Notes: generated by a model from the letters alone, not told the origin. DNA of 64,000 nt from Phytopseudomonas dryadis (GCF_004327355.1 NZ_QJUM01000002.1:186001-250000), one strand, 5' to 3'. Counted from the stretch's first letter, positions 54,601 through 62,688 are shown. Made by a program: numbers and translations.

Positions 54601-55726
54601 TCTGTCCGAGGCGGTCATCGTCGACAGCAGCGGCGGCACCCCGCGTATCGCCATCACCCTGGAAGACGGCAGCATCCTGTACGCCGACTACCTGTCCGGC
54701 TCGGGCAGCCCGACGCTGGTATTCCGCCTCACGCTCGCCGAGGGTCAGGCGGACGGCAGCGGTTTCAGCCTCGGCGGCGCGATCGAAACCAATGGCGGCA
54801 GCCTGCGCGATGCGGCGGGCAACGACACCCTCCCCGCCCTCAATGGCGTCGGCGATACCTCGGGCATCCTGCTCGACAGCACGGCGCCGAGCGTGTCGAG
54901 CATCGTTCGCGACCCTGGCTCGTCCGCCACGACCCTGCAGTTCCTCGTCACCTTCAGCGAAGCGGTCACCGGGGTGGACGCCGGCGACTTCTCCCTGCTC
55001 ACCAGCGGCACCGCCGCCGGCACCATCCAGTCGCTGGTGCAGGTCGATGCCCGAACCTATCGCGTCCAGGTCGGCAACCTCAGCGGCATGGGTGGTATCG
55101 GCCTGGCCCTGAACGCGGCCGGCAGCGGCATCAGCGATGCCGTGGGCAATACCCTGAGCGCCAGCGCGGCGGGCGAGATCGCCGCGGTGAATGCGCAACA
55201 GCCGCAAGGCGATCCCGAGTTCCGCGCCAATCCCCCGGCGAACATGCCGGACATGACGCCCGCGCCGTACCCGTCGGCACCGCCATTGCCGGAAGCGCCA
55301 ATGCACTCGCCCCTGCTGCCCACCCCGCTCTTCGAGCCGCGCACCCTGGGCAGCGGCATGCCGGCGCCGGGCTCCATCTTCTTGCCCAACGGCACCCTGG
55401 CGCCGGGTTACCTCGCCCAGGTGTTCGCCAGCCACTACGGCAGCATCGGCGGCTCCGCCGCCAGCCGCCTCGGTTTCGCTGGGGGCGATGGCGGTGTCTT
55501 CGGCGCCAGCACCCTGTCGCTGATCTTCGGCAGCGAAGCGGCGAGCGCGCCGGCATCGCAGAACAGCCTCGATGGCAAGGCCGACGCTGGTCCAGGGCTG
55601 CCGGGCATCTTCGGCGCGCCGACGCTCGGCCAGCAGTTGCACGACATGCAGGAAAGCGAGCAACGGCAGTTGCGCGACCTGGCCCTGGCGCTGGGCCAGC
55701 TTACGGCGGTCGAATCACAGGTCTGA
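48677..55726 (+). CDS. Giant DUF4347 adhesin-like surface protein with Ig-like and cadherin repeats
   Basis: A 2349-residue protein. It has no Sec signal; instead an N-terminal LEPR-type motif 'ALEPRMMFDGA' lies at about residues 25-35. A DUF4347 domain covers about residues 75-225, with 'LLSHGD' (H128) and 'LYGCQ' (C171). Cadherin-like and VCBS-like beta domains fill about 230-1270. Seven near-identical 96-residue Big-type units occupy residues 1275-1946, followed by further Ig-like domains and a non-repetitive Pro-rich and Gly-rich tail. There are no RTX nonapeptides. The ATG at 48677 has AGGAAG six bases upstream; a GTG at 48662 is less likely. Role: adhesion or biofilm matrix, exported by the neighbouring adaptor and TolC genes. 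A 2361-codon open frame on the opposite strand is a shadow. Confidence 0.88.
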   Translation: MWWNRIARKQSPGMPARAALVQALEPRMMFDGAVAATLAETADAQPTDAATTDIASYEMAATTSGGTAPGRQEVVFVDAQVQDYQQLLGSLQPGTEVVVLDSGADGLQQIADYLQGRSGIDAIHLLSHGDVGKLQLAGQWLDSGSLEARSDLLASIGQALTDDGDILLYGCQVGADGAGSAFLQALAAATGADVAASDDPTGASDKGGDWTLEVSLGSIETASLTGFDAYASLLAAPSSENFDGVAVDASGYSFGDSPRVINGWTIRLLDAAGNDAPDYIDVTQNANDTALAGSGDGALALTGYYGEAQAAQFQSTSGDAFWLRSFSLENNTASSALRVVGYRDGVIVASQDITETNLDALGSTITLDHRLDQDWQNIDEFRIVQQDGSADILFYVDDISVDAANLPPVIGNLDGDSSNFIEGSAPVLLDVGSNATVIDGDSSNFSGGNVTVTLVAGGVAGVDVLGIRNQGTGAGQIGVSGTNVTYGGTTIGTFTGGSSGNALAVTFNANASADAVQALVRNLTYANQSDDPGASQRTVQVTVTDSNEGTSNPANVVLSITPVNDAPTLSATGNSVTFTENGSAVDLFSNVSVGTVEAGQTITGLTLAVSNVANGASEILRIDGTDIALFDGNTGTTINGVTYSVSVTTGTATLTLTSSGLATATAQSLVDGITYRNASEAPTTTARTVTLTSITDSGGIDNGGSDTRYLAIAANVAVVAVNDAPTLSGGPYALPATNENTISTGTLVSTLLAGLSHADADGPAAGIAVTVTAGSGTWQYSLDGSSWNNIGTVSGAAALLLSDTTWVRYAPDGMNGETATLTFRAWDQTSGAASTNMTRSTADTSNNGGSTAFSSGMAQANIVVQAVNDAPINVSLSNTTVAENSSTATELTIGTLTSTDVDIGDSHSYSIVGGTDAGVFVIVGTQLRFQAGTVLDYETQSSYTVIVRSTDSGGAWLDKAFTITLTDVNEAPIVATPLADQTGAVGAAFSYTVPAGAFADPDAGTTLSYSATLTDGSALPAWLQFDAASRTFSGTLGADGAISVRVTASDGSLSVYDDFTLTITQAPPEVTGIVRAGGAAQWTNADTLVFTVTFSEAVTGVDASDFSLSTTGTAVGSITAIQTSDNITYSVTLTGISGDGTLRLNLNASGTGIANGNASPIAGGYSSGEIYILDNTAPSTPSLTIAPASDSGTLGDRITNVTTPTLTGTAEANSSVRLYDSDGTTLLGMTTADGSGNWSITSSALAEGSHNLTVTATDAVGNISGASATLVLVIDTTAPATPAVTSPALSNSAAPLLSGTAETGSTVTISIGGATYTTVASSGAWSLDLASATPVAGVLALNANGANPVSVTATDAAGNVSATASQTLLIDTTAPIAPAVTSPALTNSAAPLLSGTAETGSTVTISIGGATYTTVASSGAWSLDLASATPVAGILALNANGANPVSVTATDAAGNVSATASQTLLIDTTAPTAPAVTSPALTNSTTPLLSGTAETGSTVTVSIGGATYTTVASGGAWSLDLASATPVAGSLALNSNGANPVSVTSTDAAGNTSSAATQTLIIDTAAPTAPAVTSPALSNSTAPLLSGTAESGSTVTISIGGATYTTVASGGAWSLDLASATPVAGVLALNANGANPVSVTATDAAGNVSATASQTLLIDTTAPTAPAVTSPALTNSTTPLLSGTAETGSTVTVSIGGATYTTVASGGAWSLDLASATPVAGSLALDVNGANPVSVTSTDAAGNTSSAATQTLIIDTAAPTAPTVTSPALSNSTAPLLSGTAESGSTVTISIGGATYTTVASGGAWSLDLASATPVAGVLALDTNGANPVSVTATDAAGNVSATASQTLLIDTTAPATPAVTSPALTNSTAPLLSGTAESGSTVTISIGGATYTTVASGGAWSLDLASATPVAGSLALDVNGSNAVSVISTDAAGNSSSSAAQSLVIDTQPASTVSVGVPPGGAYVAGQPLDFTVNLSEAVIVDSSGGTPRIAITLEDGSILYADYLSGSGSPTLVFRLTLAEGQADGSGFSLGGAIETNGGSLRDAAGNDTLPALNGVGDTSGILLDSTAPSVSSIVRDPGSSATTLQFLVTFSEAVTGVDAGDFSLLTSGTAAGTIQSLVQVDARTYRVQVGNLSGMGGIGLALNAAGSGISDAVGNTLSASAAGEIAAVNAQQPQGDPEFRANPPANMPDMTPAPYPSAPPLPEAPMHSPLLPTPLFEPRTLGSGMPAPGSIFLPNGTLAPGYLAQVFASHYGSIGGSAASRLGFAGGDGGVFGASTLSLIFGSEAASAPASQNSLDGKADAGPGLPGIFGAPTLGQQLHDMQESEQRQLRDLALALGQLTAVESQV
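52499..54514 (+). repeat. Seven in-frame 288-bp repeats of the adhesin gene
   Basis: Units start with an Asp-Thr codon pair at 52499 and recur every 288 bp exactly up to 54514. Units 3 and 5 share variants ('ETGSTVTVSIGG', 'TSTDAAGN'), and units 4 and 6 share others ('ESGSTVTISIGG', 'TATDAAGN'), so a two-unit 576-bp block appears to have been duplicated. Near-identity at DNA level suggests recent expansion. Confidence 0.95.
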
Positions 55727-55780
55727 TTGCAACGAAAGAAGAATAATGAGTTTGAGCCGTAACAAGGGGGCGGCCCAAGG

Positions 55781-57277
55781 ATGAAAAGAAAGCAGAAACT
55801 ATTCGGTGCCAGCCTGCTGGCCCTGGCTATCAGCGGGTGTGCCGTGACCAGCCAGCCGATCGAGCGTGGCATCAGCGAACAGCGCGCCCAACACGATCTG
55901 CTCGCCATGTTCAAGGATCAGGAGCCGCTCAGCGGTCCCCTGACCCTGCATGAGGCCATGGCGCGCGCGGTGAAATACAACCTCGAGGGTCGCCTCAAGG
56001 TCATGGAGGAAGCCTTGGCCAAGCGCCAGCTCGATCTCGCCAGCTTCGACATGCTGCCGCGCATGGCGCTCTCCGCCGGGTATGCCGGGCGCAACAACGT
56101 CAGCGCCTCCAGCAGCCAGAGCATCGACACCGGTACCCAGTCCCTCGAGCCCTCCACCTCCCAGGATCGCGACCGCGGCGTGGCGGACCTGACCATGGTG
56201 TGGAACGTGCTGGACTTCGGTGTCAGCTACGTCAGCGCCAAGCAACAGGCCGACCAGCGCCTGATCGTCCAGGAGCGGCGACGCAAGGTCGTGCACACCA
56301 TCATCCAGGACGTGCGCTCGGCCTACTGGCGCGCCGTGGCGGCTGAACGCATGCTGCAGCAGATCGACAACCTGATGGCCCGCGTCGGCCAGGCCCGCGA
56401 CAACAGCCAGAGCCTCAGCGAGCAACGCATCGGCGATCCGGTACAGGCCCTGAGCTACCAGCGCGCCCTGATCGAGGCCACGCGCCAGCTGGAAGAGCAG
56501 CGCCGGGCGCTGTCCCTGGCCAAGACCGAGCTGGCGACGCTGATCAACCTGCCCCTGGGCACAGACCTCACACTGGCCGCCTCCGGCGACTACGAGGTAC
56601 CGGAACTCAAGGTCGAGCTGGCGCAGATGGAGCAGCAGGCCCTGGCCAACCGCCCGGAACTGCGCGAACAGGACTACCAGGCGCGCATCAGCGCCGCGGA
56701 AACCCGCAAGGCCATGCTGCGCCTGCTGCCCGGCCTGGAGTTCAGCGCCGGCGGCCATTACGACAGCAACAGCTTCCTAGTCAACCAGAGCTGGGCCGAC
56801 TATGGCGTCAAGGTCACCTGGAACCTGTTCAACGTGCTCTCCGCACCGGCGGCCATCGATGTGGCCAAGGCCGGCGAGGAAGTGGCGGCGGCGCGGCGCC
56901 AGGCGATGTCCATGGCGGTGCTGGCCCAGCTCCACGTGGCCAACGCCAACTTCAACGAGGCCCGGCGTCAGTTCCTGACCAGCCAGCAATTGTCCCGCCT
57001 CGACAGCCAGATCGCCGAGCAGTTGCGTAACCGCCACACGGCCCAGGGGATCGGTGAACTCGCGCTGATCCAGGGCGAGCTGAATGCCCTGCAGGCCGAT
57101 CTGCGCCGCGATCTGGCCTATGCCGAGCTCCGCAACAGCTATGGTCAACTGTTCGCCAGCATCGGTCTCGATCCGCTGCCCAACGAATTGCCTTCGACCC
57201 AGTTGAGCGACGTCGCCCAGGCGCTAGCCGACAGTGAAACGCGCTGGCAGCAAGGGAACATTCGAGCGGGCCTCTAG
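55781..57277 (+). CDS. TolC-family outer-membrane efflux lipoprotein
   Basis: A 498-residue TolC-family protein. A lipoprotein signal peptide ends at the lipobox ISGC (Cys20). Two long coiled-coil repeats follow ('ARAVKYNLEGRLKVMEEAL' in the first and 'LANRPELREQDYQARISAAE' in the second), typical of OEP channels. It forms the outer-membrane duct of tripartite exporters. It lies 54 bp after the adhesin gene in the same direction, so it is the likely exit channel for that protein, working with the HlyD-type adaptors upstream. Confidence 0.9.
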   Translation: MKRKQKLFGASLLALAISGCAVTSQPIERGISEQRAQHDLLAMFKDQEPLSGPLTLHEAMARAVKYNLEGRLKVMEEALAKRQLDLASFDMLPRMALSAGYAGRNNVSASSSQSIDTGTQSLEPSTSQDRDRGVADLTMVWNVLDFGVSYVSAKQQADQRLIVQERRRKVVHTIIQDVRSAYWRAVAAERMLQQIDNLMARVGQARDNSQSLSEQRIGDPVQALSYQRALIEATRQLEEQRRALSLAKTELATLINLPLGTDLTLAASGDYEVPELKVELAQMEQQALANRPELREQDYQARISAAETRKAMLRLLPGLEFSAGGHYDSNSFLVNQSWADYGVKVTWNLFNVLSAPAAIDVAKAGEEVAAARRQAMSMAVLAQLHVANANFNEARRQFLTSQQLSRLDSQIAEQLRNRHTAQGIGELALIQGELNALQADLRRDLAYAELRNSYGQLFASIGLDPLPNELPSTQLSDVAQALADSETRWQQGNIRAGL

Positions 57278-57328
57278 GAGGCGGCGAACGGGGTAATAAT
57301 CGTAATGGGGGCTGCGGACGACCGATAG

Positions 57329-57400
57329 AAGCGCTAGAGGCTGAACGACAAGCAAACCGCATGGGCTCTTTCGTCCAGCTTTCCAGCCTCAAGCGTTTTC
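57329..57400 (-). repeat. Dispersed repeat, copy 2 (inverted)
   Basis: The reverse complement closely matches 31923-32000. The downstream tail element (57523-57565, 'CTCGCTCGGATACGA..TCTGTGATGTGGC') keeps the same orientation as in copy 1, so the two parts have been rearranged relative to each other. Confidence 0.8.
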
Positions 57401-57427
57401 GATCGAAGGCCGCTTTCGTCTTTCAGA

Positions 57428-57494
57428 CCGTAGGATGGGTCGGGCCGCGCAGGTGAAACCCATCAATTGCCGATGGGTTGCACCCATCCTACGG
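57428..57494. repeat. Inverted repeat CCGTAGGATGGGT family
   Basis: CCGTAGGATGGGT and ACCCATCCTACGG flank about 40 bases that include a second pair AAACCCATC / GATGGGTT. It is a repeat of the REP-like class and could also act as a terminator behind the TolC gene. The rest of the 57278-57652 gap holds the dispersed repeat and no gene. Confidence 0.85.
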
Positions 57495-57652
57495 CCGCCC
57501 GCTCCTGCCTTTGCGCAACCTCGCTCGGATACGACATTTTATCTGTGATGTGGCACTAGCGCCCAGCCACAGTGCTGCGCCGGCGGCGGCTGCCGGCCCA
57601 TCATGCCGGACAGGCCCCGATTGCCCACAGCGAAGCCGTATGCTGCGGGCCG

Positions 57653-59431
57653 TCAGTGCTGCAGGTTGCCGTAGAGTTTGGCGTACAGGCCGCCATCGGC
57701 GATCAGTTGGCGATGATCGCCGTCCTCGGCGACGCTGCCGCCGTCGAACACCAGCACCCGGTCGGCCTGCTTAACCGCTGACAGGCGGTGGGCGATGATC
57801 AGCGTGGTACGCCCCTGGAGGAATTGCCCGAGGGCCTGGTGCAGGGCGTATTCGGTGGCCGCGTCCAGCGCGGAAGTAGCTTCGTCGAGAATCACCACCT
57901 TGGGTTCGGCCAGCACCATGCGGGCGATGGCCAGGCGCTGGCGCTGGCCGCCCGAGAGGCGCACGCCGGAACGCCCGACCACGGTATCCAGGCCAGCGGG
58001 CAGTTGCCGGATGGTCTGCGCCAACTGGGCGATGCCCAGGGCCTGCCAGCAGGCCTGGTCGCTGCGCTCGCGGCCCATGCACAGGTTGGCGCGTACCGTA
58101 TCGTTGAACAGCGCGGGATGCTGCAGCACCACCGCCACGTGCTCGCGGATCGCCGCCAGGCCGATCTCCTGCTGGCTGCTGCCGCCGAAGCGGATGCTGC
58201 CGGCCTGGGGCGTATACAGCCCCAACAGCAGTTGCACCAGGGTGCTCTTGCCGCCACCGCTGGCGCCGACGATGGCGACCTTCTCGCCCGGGGCGATGCT
58301 CAGGTTCAAGCGGTCGAGCACCGGCTCCTCGTTGTAGGCGAACGACAACCCGCGCACCTCGATGCCCACGGTGTCGCGCCCGCTGAACGGGTCCGCCTGC
58401 TGCGGGTACTGCGGCTCGTCGGCGCGCGCCAGCAGTTCGTTGATGCGGGTCAGCGCGCCACCGGCGGCGTAGAAGGCGTACTGCAGGCTGAGCAACTGTT
58501 CCACCGGCCCGATCATGAACCACAGGTAACTGAACACCGCCAGCATCTGGCCGATGGACAGGTCGGAGAGCAGCACCGTGAGCATCGCCGCAGCGCGGAA
58601 AATGTCGATGCCGAACTGGAACAGCAGGCCGCTGGCCCGGTTCGAGGCGTCGCTCTTCCACTGCGAGGCCACCGCGTAGTCGCGGACCTCGCGGGCACGC
58701 CCGCCGAGGCGGCCGAGGAAGAAGCCCTGGCGGTTGCCGGCGCGGATCTCCTGGATCGCCTCCAGGGTCTCGGTCAACGCCTGGGTGAAACGCGAGGTGC
58801 TGTCGTTTTCCAGCTTCTTCAGGTGCTTGACGCGCTTGCCCAGCAGCACCGTGGCGTAGATCACCAGCGGATTGAACAGCAGGATCAGCAGGGCCAGTTG
58901 CCAGTGCATCCACAGCAGGATCGCCGACGTACCGGCCAGGGTCAGCACACCGACCAGGAAGCGGCTGAGGGTTTCGCCGATGAATTTGTCCAGGGTGTCC
59001 AGGTCGGTCACCAGGTGGGTGGTCACCGTGCCGCCGCCCAGGCTTTCGTATTCGCTCAGGGAAATACGCTTGAGCCGTTCGATCAGACGGATGCGGATGC
59101 GGTAGACGATGTCCTTCGACAGCCCGGCGAACAGGCGCGCCTGCAGCACGTTGAACAGCAGCGCCGAACCGCGCAGCAGAAAGGTCAGAAACAGCATCAG
59201 GCCGATATAGCCGACCGCGGTCTGCCAGTCGCTCGGCAGGAAGCGGTCCATCACCGTCAATGCCGCATCGCCATCGCCGAGCAGCACTTCGTCGACCAGC
59301 AGCGGCAGCAGCAGCGGGATCGGCACGCTGCACAGGGTGGCGAACACCGCCACGGCATTGGCCAGCAGCAAGGCTTTCTTGTGGTGCAGGGCCAGGCGGC
59401 GGATCTCCGCCCAGCTCAACCGATCAACCAT
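57653..59431 (-). CDS. ABC exporter, fused permease and ATPase (MsbA/HlyB-like fold)
   Basis: A 592-residue half-transporter. Six membrane helices span about residues 15-330. The ATPase has Walker A GASGGGKST, signature LSGGQRQRLAIAR and Walker B 'VVILDEATSALD'. There is no C39 or C39-like N-terminal domain, so it is not a bacteriocin or RTX exporter of the classic type. The sequence is close to a P. aeruginosa core-genome exporter of unknown substrate. The ATG at 59431 overlaps the upstream DsbA-like gene by 8 bp, making a trhO-DsbA-ABC operon. It points towards, but is not in, the adhesin locus, so use by the adhesin is doubtful. Confidence 0.9.
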   Translation of the reverse strand: MVDRLSWAEIRRLALHHKKALLLANAVAVFATLCSVPIPLLLPLLVDEVLLGDGDAALTVMDRFLPSDWQTAVGYIGLMLFLTFLLRGSALLFNVLQARLFAGLSKDIVYRIRIRLIERLKRISLSEYESLGGGTVTTHLVTDLDTLDKFIGETLSRFLVGVLTLAGTSAILLWMHWQLALLILLFNPLVIYATVLLGKRVKHLKKLENDSTSRFTQALTETLEAIQEIRAGNRQGFFLGRLGGRAREVRDYAVASQWKSDASNRASGLLFQFGIDIFRAAAMLTVLLSDLSIGQMLAVFSYLWFMIGPVEQLLSLQYAFYAAGGALTRINELLARADEPQYPQQADPFSGRDTVGIEVRGLSFAYNEEPVLDRLNLSIAPGEKVAIVGASGGGKSTLVQLLLGLYTPQAGSIRFGGSSQQEIGLAAIREHVAVVLQHPALFNDTVRANLCMGRERSDQACWQALGIAQLAQTIRQLPAGLDTVVGRSGVRLSGGQRQRLAIARMVLAEPKVVILDEATSALDAATEYALHQALGQFLQGRTTLIIAHRLSAVKQADRVLVFDGGSVAEDGDHRQLIADGGLYAKLYGNLQH

Positions 59432-60056
59432 CGACGGCGCGCTCCAGCCAACGCCCGAGCAAGGGCGACAAGGCATCGAGCGGCTGGTAACCATTGGTCA
59501 GCAGGGCCAGCTGGCCGTCACGCTCGGCGAGCAGCGTGGGGAAACCGGCGATGCCCAGATCCTGCACCCAGCTGAAATCGGCGGCGGTGGCCAGTTGCTG
59601 TTCGCTGCTGTCGAAAGCCTCGGCGAATTCGATGCGCGGGATGCCCACCTCTTCGGCCAGCAGCACCAGCACCGAGGCCTTGGTCACGTCCGCACCCTCC
59701 TGGTAGAAGGCCTGCTGGATGCGCCTGGCCATGGGCCAGGCGCTCGGCGGGTCGAGATGGCGCACGGTGACCACCGCGCGGCAGGCCGCCTCGGTGTCGT
59801 AGAGCATGCCTTCGGGCAAGCCGTCGTCGAAGTTGAACAGTTGCCCGGTACCGGCGTTGACCGCCTGCCAGTAGCTCAGGTAACGCACCCGCGTGGCGCT
59901 GTCGATGGCGATGCGGTCGCGGCGCAAGCCACCGACCACCAGGTACATCGGCACCCCGCTGGCAGCGGCCTGAGCGGCCAGGGCCTCGGCCACCGGGGCG
60001 AAGCCCCAGCACCAGGAACACATCGGATCCATCACGTAGAGCAGCCGCGCTTGCAT
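59424..60056 (-). CDS. DsbA-family (FrnE-like) thioredoxin-fold protein
   Basis: A 210-residue protein with the active-site CSWC (C13, C16) near the N-terminus and the DsbA helical insertion. The cis-Pro region 'IAGFPTLL' lies at about residue 165. There is no signal peptide, so it is cytoplasmic, like FrnE and 2-hydroxychromene-isomerase-like members. Role: redox or glutathione-linked chemistry, substrate unknown. It starts 2 bases after the trhO stop and overlaps the ABC exporter gene. Confidence 0.88.
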   Translation of the reverse strand: MQARLLYVMDPMCSWCWGFAPVAEALAAQAAASGVPMYLVVGGLRRDRIAIDSATRVRYLSYWQAVNAGTGQLFNFDDGLPEGMLYDTEAACRAVVTVRHLDPPSAWPMARRIQQAFYQEGADVTKASVLVLLAEEVGIPRIEFAEAFDSSEQQLATAADFSWVQDLGIAGFPTLLAERDGQLALLTNGYQPLDALSPLLGRWLERAVDG

Positions 60057-60058
60057 GC

Positions 60059-60997
60059 TCAGGCCTCGTTCTTCTGGCGGGGGTTGTAGCCCAGAGGATG
60101 GGGCTGATTGCGTGCTTTGGCCAGCTCGATCTGGCGCTGCCGCTCACGGGCGCCGGCGCGGGTCTTCTCCGACAGCGAGTCCCAGCAATGCGGGCAGCTC
60201 ACGCCCGGCGAGAAATATTCCGAGGCGCGGTCTTCCACGGAGATCGGCGTACGGCAGGCATGGCACTGGTCATAGTCGCCCACGCTGAGGTCATGGCGCA
60301 CGGTGACCCGGTTGTCGAAGACGAAGCAGTCGCCCTGCCAGCGCGTCTCCTGCTCGGGCACTTCCTCCAGGTATTTGAGGATACCGCCCTTGAGGTGGTA
60401 GACCTCCTCGAAACCGGCGCCGAGCATGTAGCTGGAGGCCTTCTCGCAGCGGATGCCGCCGGTGCAGAACATCGCCACCTTCTTGTGCCGGCTCGGGTCG
60501 AAGTTGGCCTGGATGTACTGGGGAAACTCGCGGAACGATTTGGTGCGCGGGTCCAGCGCCCCTTCGAAGGTGCCGATGGCCACTTCGTAGTCGTTGCGGG
60601 TGTCGATCAGCAGCACCTCGGGATCGCTGATCAAGGCGTTCCAGTCCCGCGGCTCGACGTAGCTGCCCACGCGCCGGTTGGGGTCGACGCCCGGCACGCC
60701 GAGGGTGACGATTTCCTTCTTCAGCTTGACCTTGGTGCGGTAGAACGGCTGCTCGGCGCAGTACGACTCCTTGTGATCCACATCGCTCAGCCGCGGATCG
60801 AGGGCGAACCAGGCGAACAGCGCGTCGATGCCTGCGCGGCTGCCGGAAACGGTGCCATTGATACCCTCCTCGGCGAGCAGCAGGGTGCCCTTGATATCGT
60901 TGGCCAGCAGGGTATCGAGCAGCGGCTGGCGCAGCGCCTGGTAATCGGGCAGGGAAACGAACTTATAGAGCGCCGCCACGACGATCTTGTCGGTCAT
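60059..60997 (-). CDS. trhO: tRNA uridine(34) 5-hydroxylase, rhodanese-domain TrhO
   Basis: A 312-residue YceA/TrhO protein. The N-terminal domain ('[13 protein letters not shown]', '[14 protein letters not shown]') is followed by a rhodanese domain with the active-site loop '[12 protein letters not shown]'. A C-terminal part with 'CHACRTP' and 'CPHC' resembles a zinc site. It hydroxylates U34 of tRNA in an oxygen-dependent route to 5-hydroxyuridine derivatives. I prefer the ATG at 60997, which has GAAGG about 9 bases upstream, over 61006, where the site touches the codon. Confidence 0.93.
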   Translation of the reverse strand: MTDKIVVAALYKFVSLPDYQALRQPLLDTLLANDIKGTLLLAEEGINGTVSGSRAGIDALFAWFALDPRLSDVDHKESYCAEQPFYRTKVKLKKEIVTLGVPGVDPNRRVGSYVEPRDWNALISDPEVLLIDTRNDYEVAIGTFEGALDPRTKSFREFPQYIQANFDPSRHKKVAMFCTGGIRCEKASSYMLGAGFEEVYHLKGGILKYLEEVPEQETRWQGDCFVFDNRVTVRHDLSVGDYDQCHACRTPISVEDRASEYFSPGVSCPHCWDSLSEKTRAGARERQRQIELAKARNQPHPLGYNPRQKNEA

Positions 60998-61586
60998 TGC
61001 AAACATCCTTCAGTAGTCGCCCACGCAAAGGGCGGACCGGGAGTGAGCGGTGCACGGCGCGGCCGCGCTGCACACCGGTGAAAATGACCGCGAAGTTTAC
61101 TGGTCTTGGACGCTGTCGTGTAGGGCCAATCCTCCCACGACCAGGGCAATTGCGCTACGCGCTCGAAAAGCCGACGACTGCATGGATGCAGGAGGTAGAG
61201 CGAAGCAGGAGCCCGAGCCGAAAACAGCGCTGGGAGGCTGGAGGCTTAGGGAAAAGCAGCCCTAGTGCGCGACACAGATCAAATGTCGGTCGTGCGGTAT
61301 CTACACCGGGTGCAGCATTGCCGCACTCGTGTAGGAGCCGCGCCCTCGCGGCGAATCGTGGGCATACCGCGATTTCTGCGCAATGGCCGCCATCGCATCG
61401 CGCCGAGGTCGGCGCTCCTACAGGCGAACCCGGATTCCGAACGGGCTCTTGCTGGCCAGGGGGCAAGACGATATCCACGGGAGTCCGACATTTCAGGGTT
61501 GACACGACACTAGCACCCAGGAAAATAGTGGTTTCTCGTTCAGCCCTCCAGCCTCCAGCGCTTTTCCTCGAGTGTCTTTCACACGA
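60998..61586. other. 589-bp gap with repeats, no gene
   Basis: The gap holds the trhO promoter region (right of 61000), a REPIN-like pair (61331-61421) and fragments of the dispersed repeat (about 61200-61245 and 61530-61566). Open frames here are caused by repeats and have no ribosome sites. Confidence 0.6.
61331..61421. repeat. REPIN-like pair of inverted REP sequences
   Basis: GTAGGAGCCGCGCCCTCGCGG on the left is answered by CGCCGAGGTCGGCGCTCCTAC on the right, about 45 bases apart. It has the same architecture as the doublet at 38129-38219. Confidence 0.9.
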
Positions 61587-61892
61587 TCAGTGCTCGCGCC
61601 GGCTGCCGCCGCGGCAGGTCGGCGAGTCGGGGGCAGCGCCCTGCCCCGACCACTCGACGGGCGTATAGGTGTGCAGGGCCAGGGCATGCAGTTGGCCCAT
61701 CAGCTCGCCCAGGGCGGCGTACACCTTCTGATGGCGCTTGACCGCGTTCAGGCCATCGAACTGCGCACTGACGATCACCGCCTTGTAGTGCGTTTCCAGA
61801 CCCCGGCTGTGCATGTGGCTCTCGTCCAGCACTTCGAGATGCTCGGGTTGCAAGGCGGTGAAGGCGGTTCGCAGGTGTTCGAGTTTCGACAT
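61587..61892 (-). CDS. bolA: BolA-family protein
   Basis: A 101-residue BolA-fold protein with the conserved 'LEVLDESHMHSRGLETHYKAVIVSAQF' helix-strand region (His and Cys/His metal-sharing positions) and 'LNAVKRHQKVYAALGELM'. BolA proteins bind monothiol glutaredoxins through an Fe-S cluster and act as stress-related regulators. The ATG at 61892 gives the family length; the frame to 61934 is not supported. The C-terminal tail ('SPTCRGGSRREH') is longer and more basic than in the core fold. It follows the DUF2059 gene after 46 bases. Confidence 0.92.
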   Translation of the reverse strand: MSKLEHLRTAFTALQPEHLEVLDESHMHSRGLETHYKAVIVSAQFDGLNAVKRHQKVYAALGELMGQLHALALHTYTPVEWSGQGAAPDSPTCRGGSRREH

Positions 61893-61938
61893 CAAGGGCT
61901 CCAGTGTAGGCAGCGGCCCGCTAGAACGGGCCACTCGG

Positions 61939-62439
61939 TCAGGGCTTCTTCGCCCCCAGTTCGCTGCTCATGTCGGTCAGCAGCTTGTTCACCGCGGGCA
62001 CCGCGGACTCCAGTTTGCTCTGGGTGATCTCGGCCGATTGCGCGGTCAGTTCGGGCATTTTCTGCAGGACTTTCTGGCCCAGGGGCGACTGATAGAAGGC
62101 GATCAGTTCCTTGAGCTCCTGCTCGCTGAAGTTGCTGGTGTAGAGCTTGACCATGTCCGGCTTGAGCTTGTCCCAGCCCACCGCCTTGTCCAGCTCGGCA
62201 TTGGCCTTGGCCTGATAGGTCTCCAATACGGCCTGCTTGCTTTGCGGCGCCTGGCTCTCGGCAAAGCGCTGGGCGAACATCTGCTGCACCTGGGCGTACA
62301 CCGGCACGGCCAGTTTGTCGGCACGGGCAAGCTGCAGGAAGCGCTCGGCATCGGCGGCATGGCTGCGGGCATCGGCCAGCAGGTGGGTGCTGCTGGCGGC
62401 CATCAGCGCGGCAATGCAGAGTGCGGGTAGACGAGACAT
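61939..62439 (-). CDS. DUF2059 secreted protein
   Basis: A 166-residue protein with a Sec signal peptide (residues 1-22, 'ALCIAALMAASSTHLLA'). A helical DUF2059 domain follows, with 'YTSNFSEQELKELIAFYQSPLGQKVLQKMPEL' as its core (quoted in parts), found in periplasmic proteins of unknown function. The ATG at 62439 follows AGGAG. It lies upstream of bolA in the same direction, the usual Pseudomonas arrangement. Confidence 0.88.
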   Translation of the reverse strand: MSRLPALCIAALMAASSTHLLADARSHAADAERFLQLARADKLAVPVYAQVQQMFAQRFAESQAPQSKQAVLETYQAKANAELDKAVGWDKLKPDMVKLYTSNFSEQELKELIAFYQSPLGQKVLQKMPELTAQSAEITQSKLESAVPAVNKLLTDMSSELGAKKP

Positions 62440-62688
62440 CGGGTACTCCTGATCGGAAGGATGAGGTGCTTTGACCCACGGCCGGCCATTTTGTGCCCCA
62501 ATCGCCCCGCGCCTCAAGTCCATTCAAGCCTGCCCGGCTCTGTGGGTTAATCACAAATGCCGACTGGCGCACCCTTCGAACGACATCCAAAATGCCAGTA
62601 CTTGTTCAAGGCGCACCGTAACGAGCATGCTCGGCGGCCACCTGGCATCCTGCCCTTGAGGAGATGACCGCACACATGGACGTGCACG

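Noticed and set aside
48578..55663. 2361-codon open frame on the minus strand opposite the adhesin gene
   Set aside because: High-GC codon bias of the real gene keeps the opposite strand open. The translation is Gly/Ala/Arg-rich low-complexity sequence with no domain, and the plus-strand frame has clear DUF4347 and Ig-like domains.
57653..59431. ABC exporter as the missing ATPase of the adhesin export locus
   Set aside because: It is on the opposite strand, overlaps the DsbA-like gene in a trhO operon and looks like a core Pseudomonas gene, so the link is only proximity.
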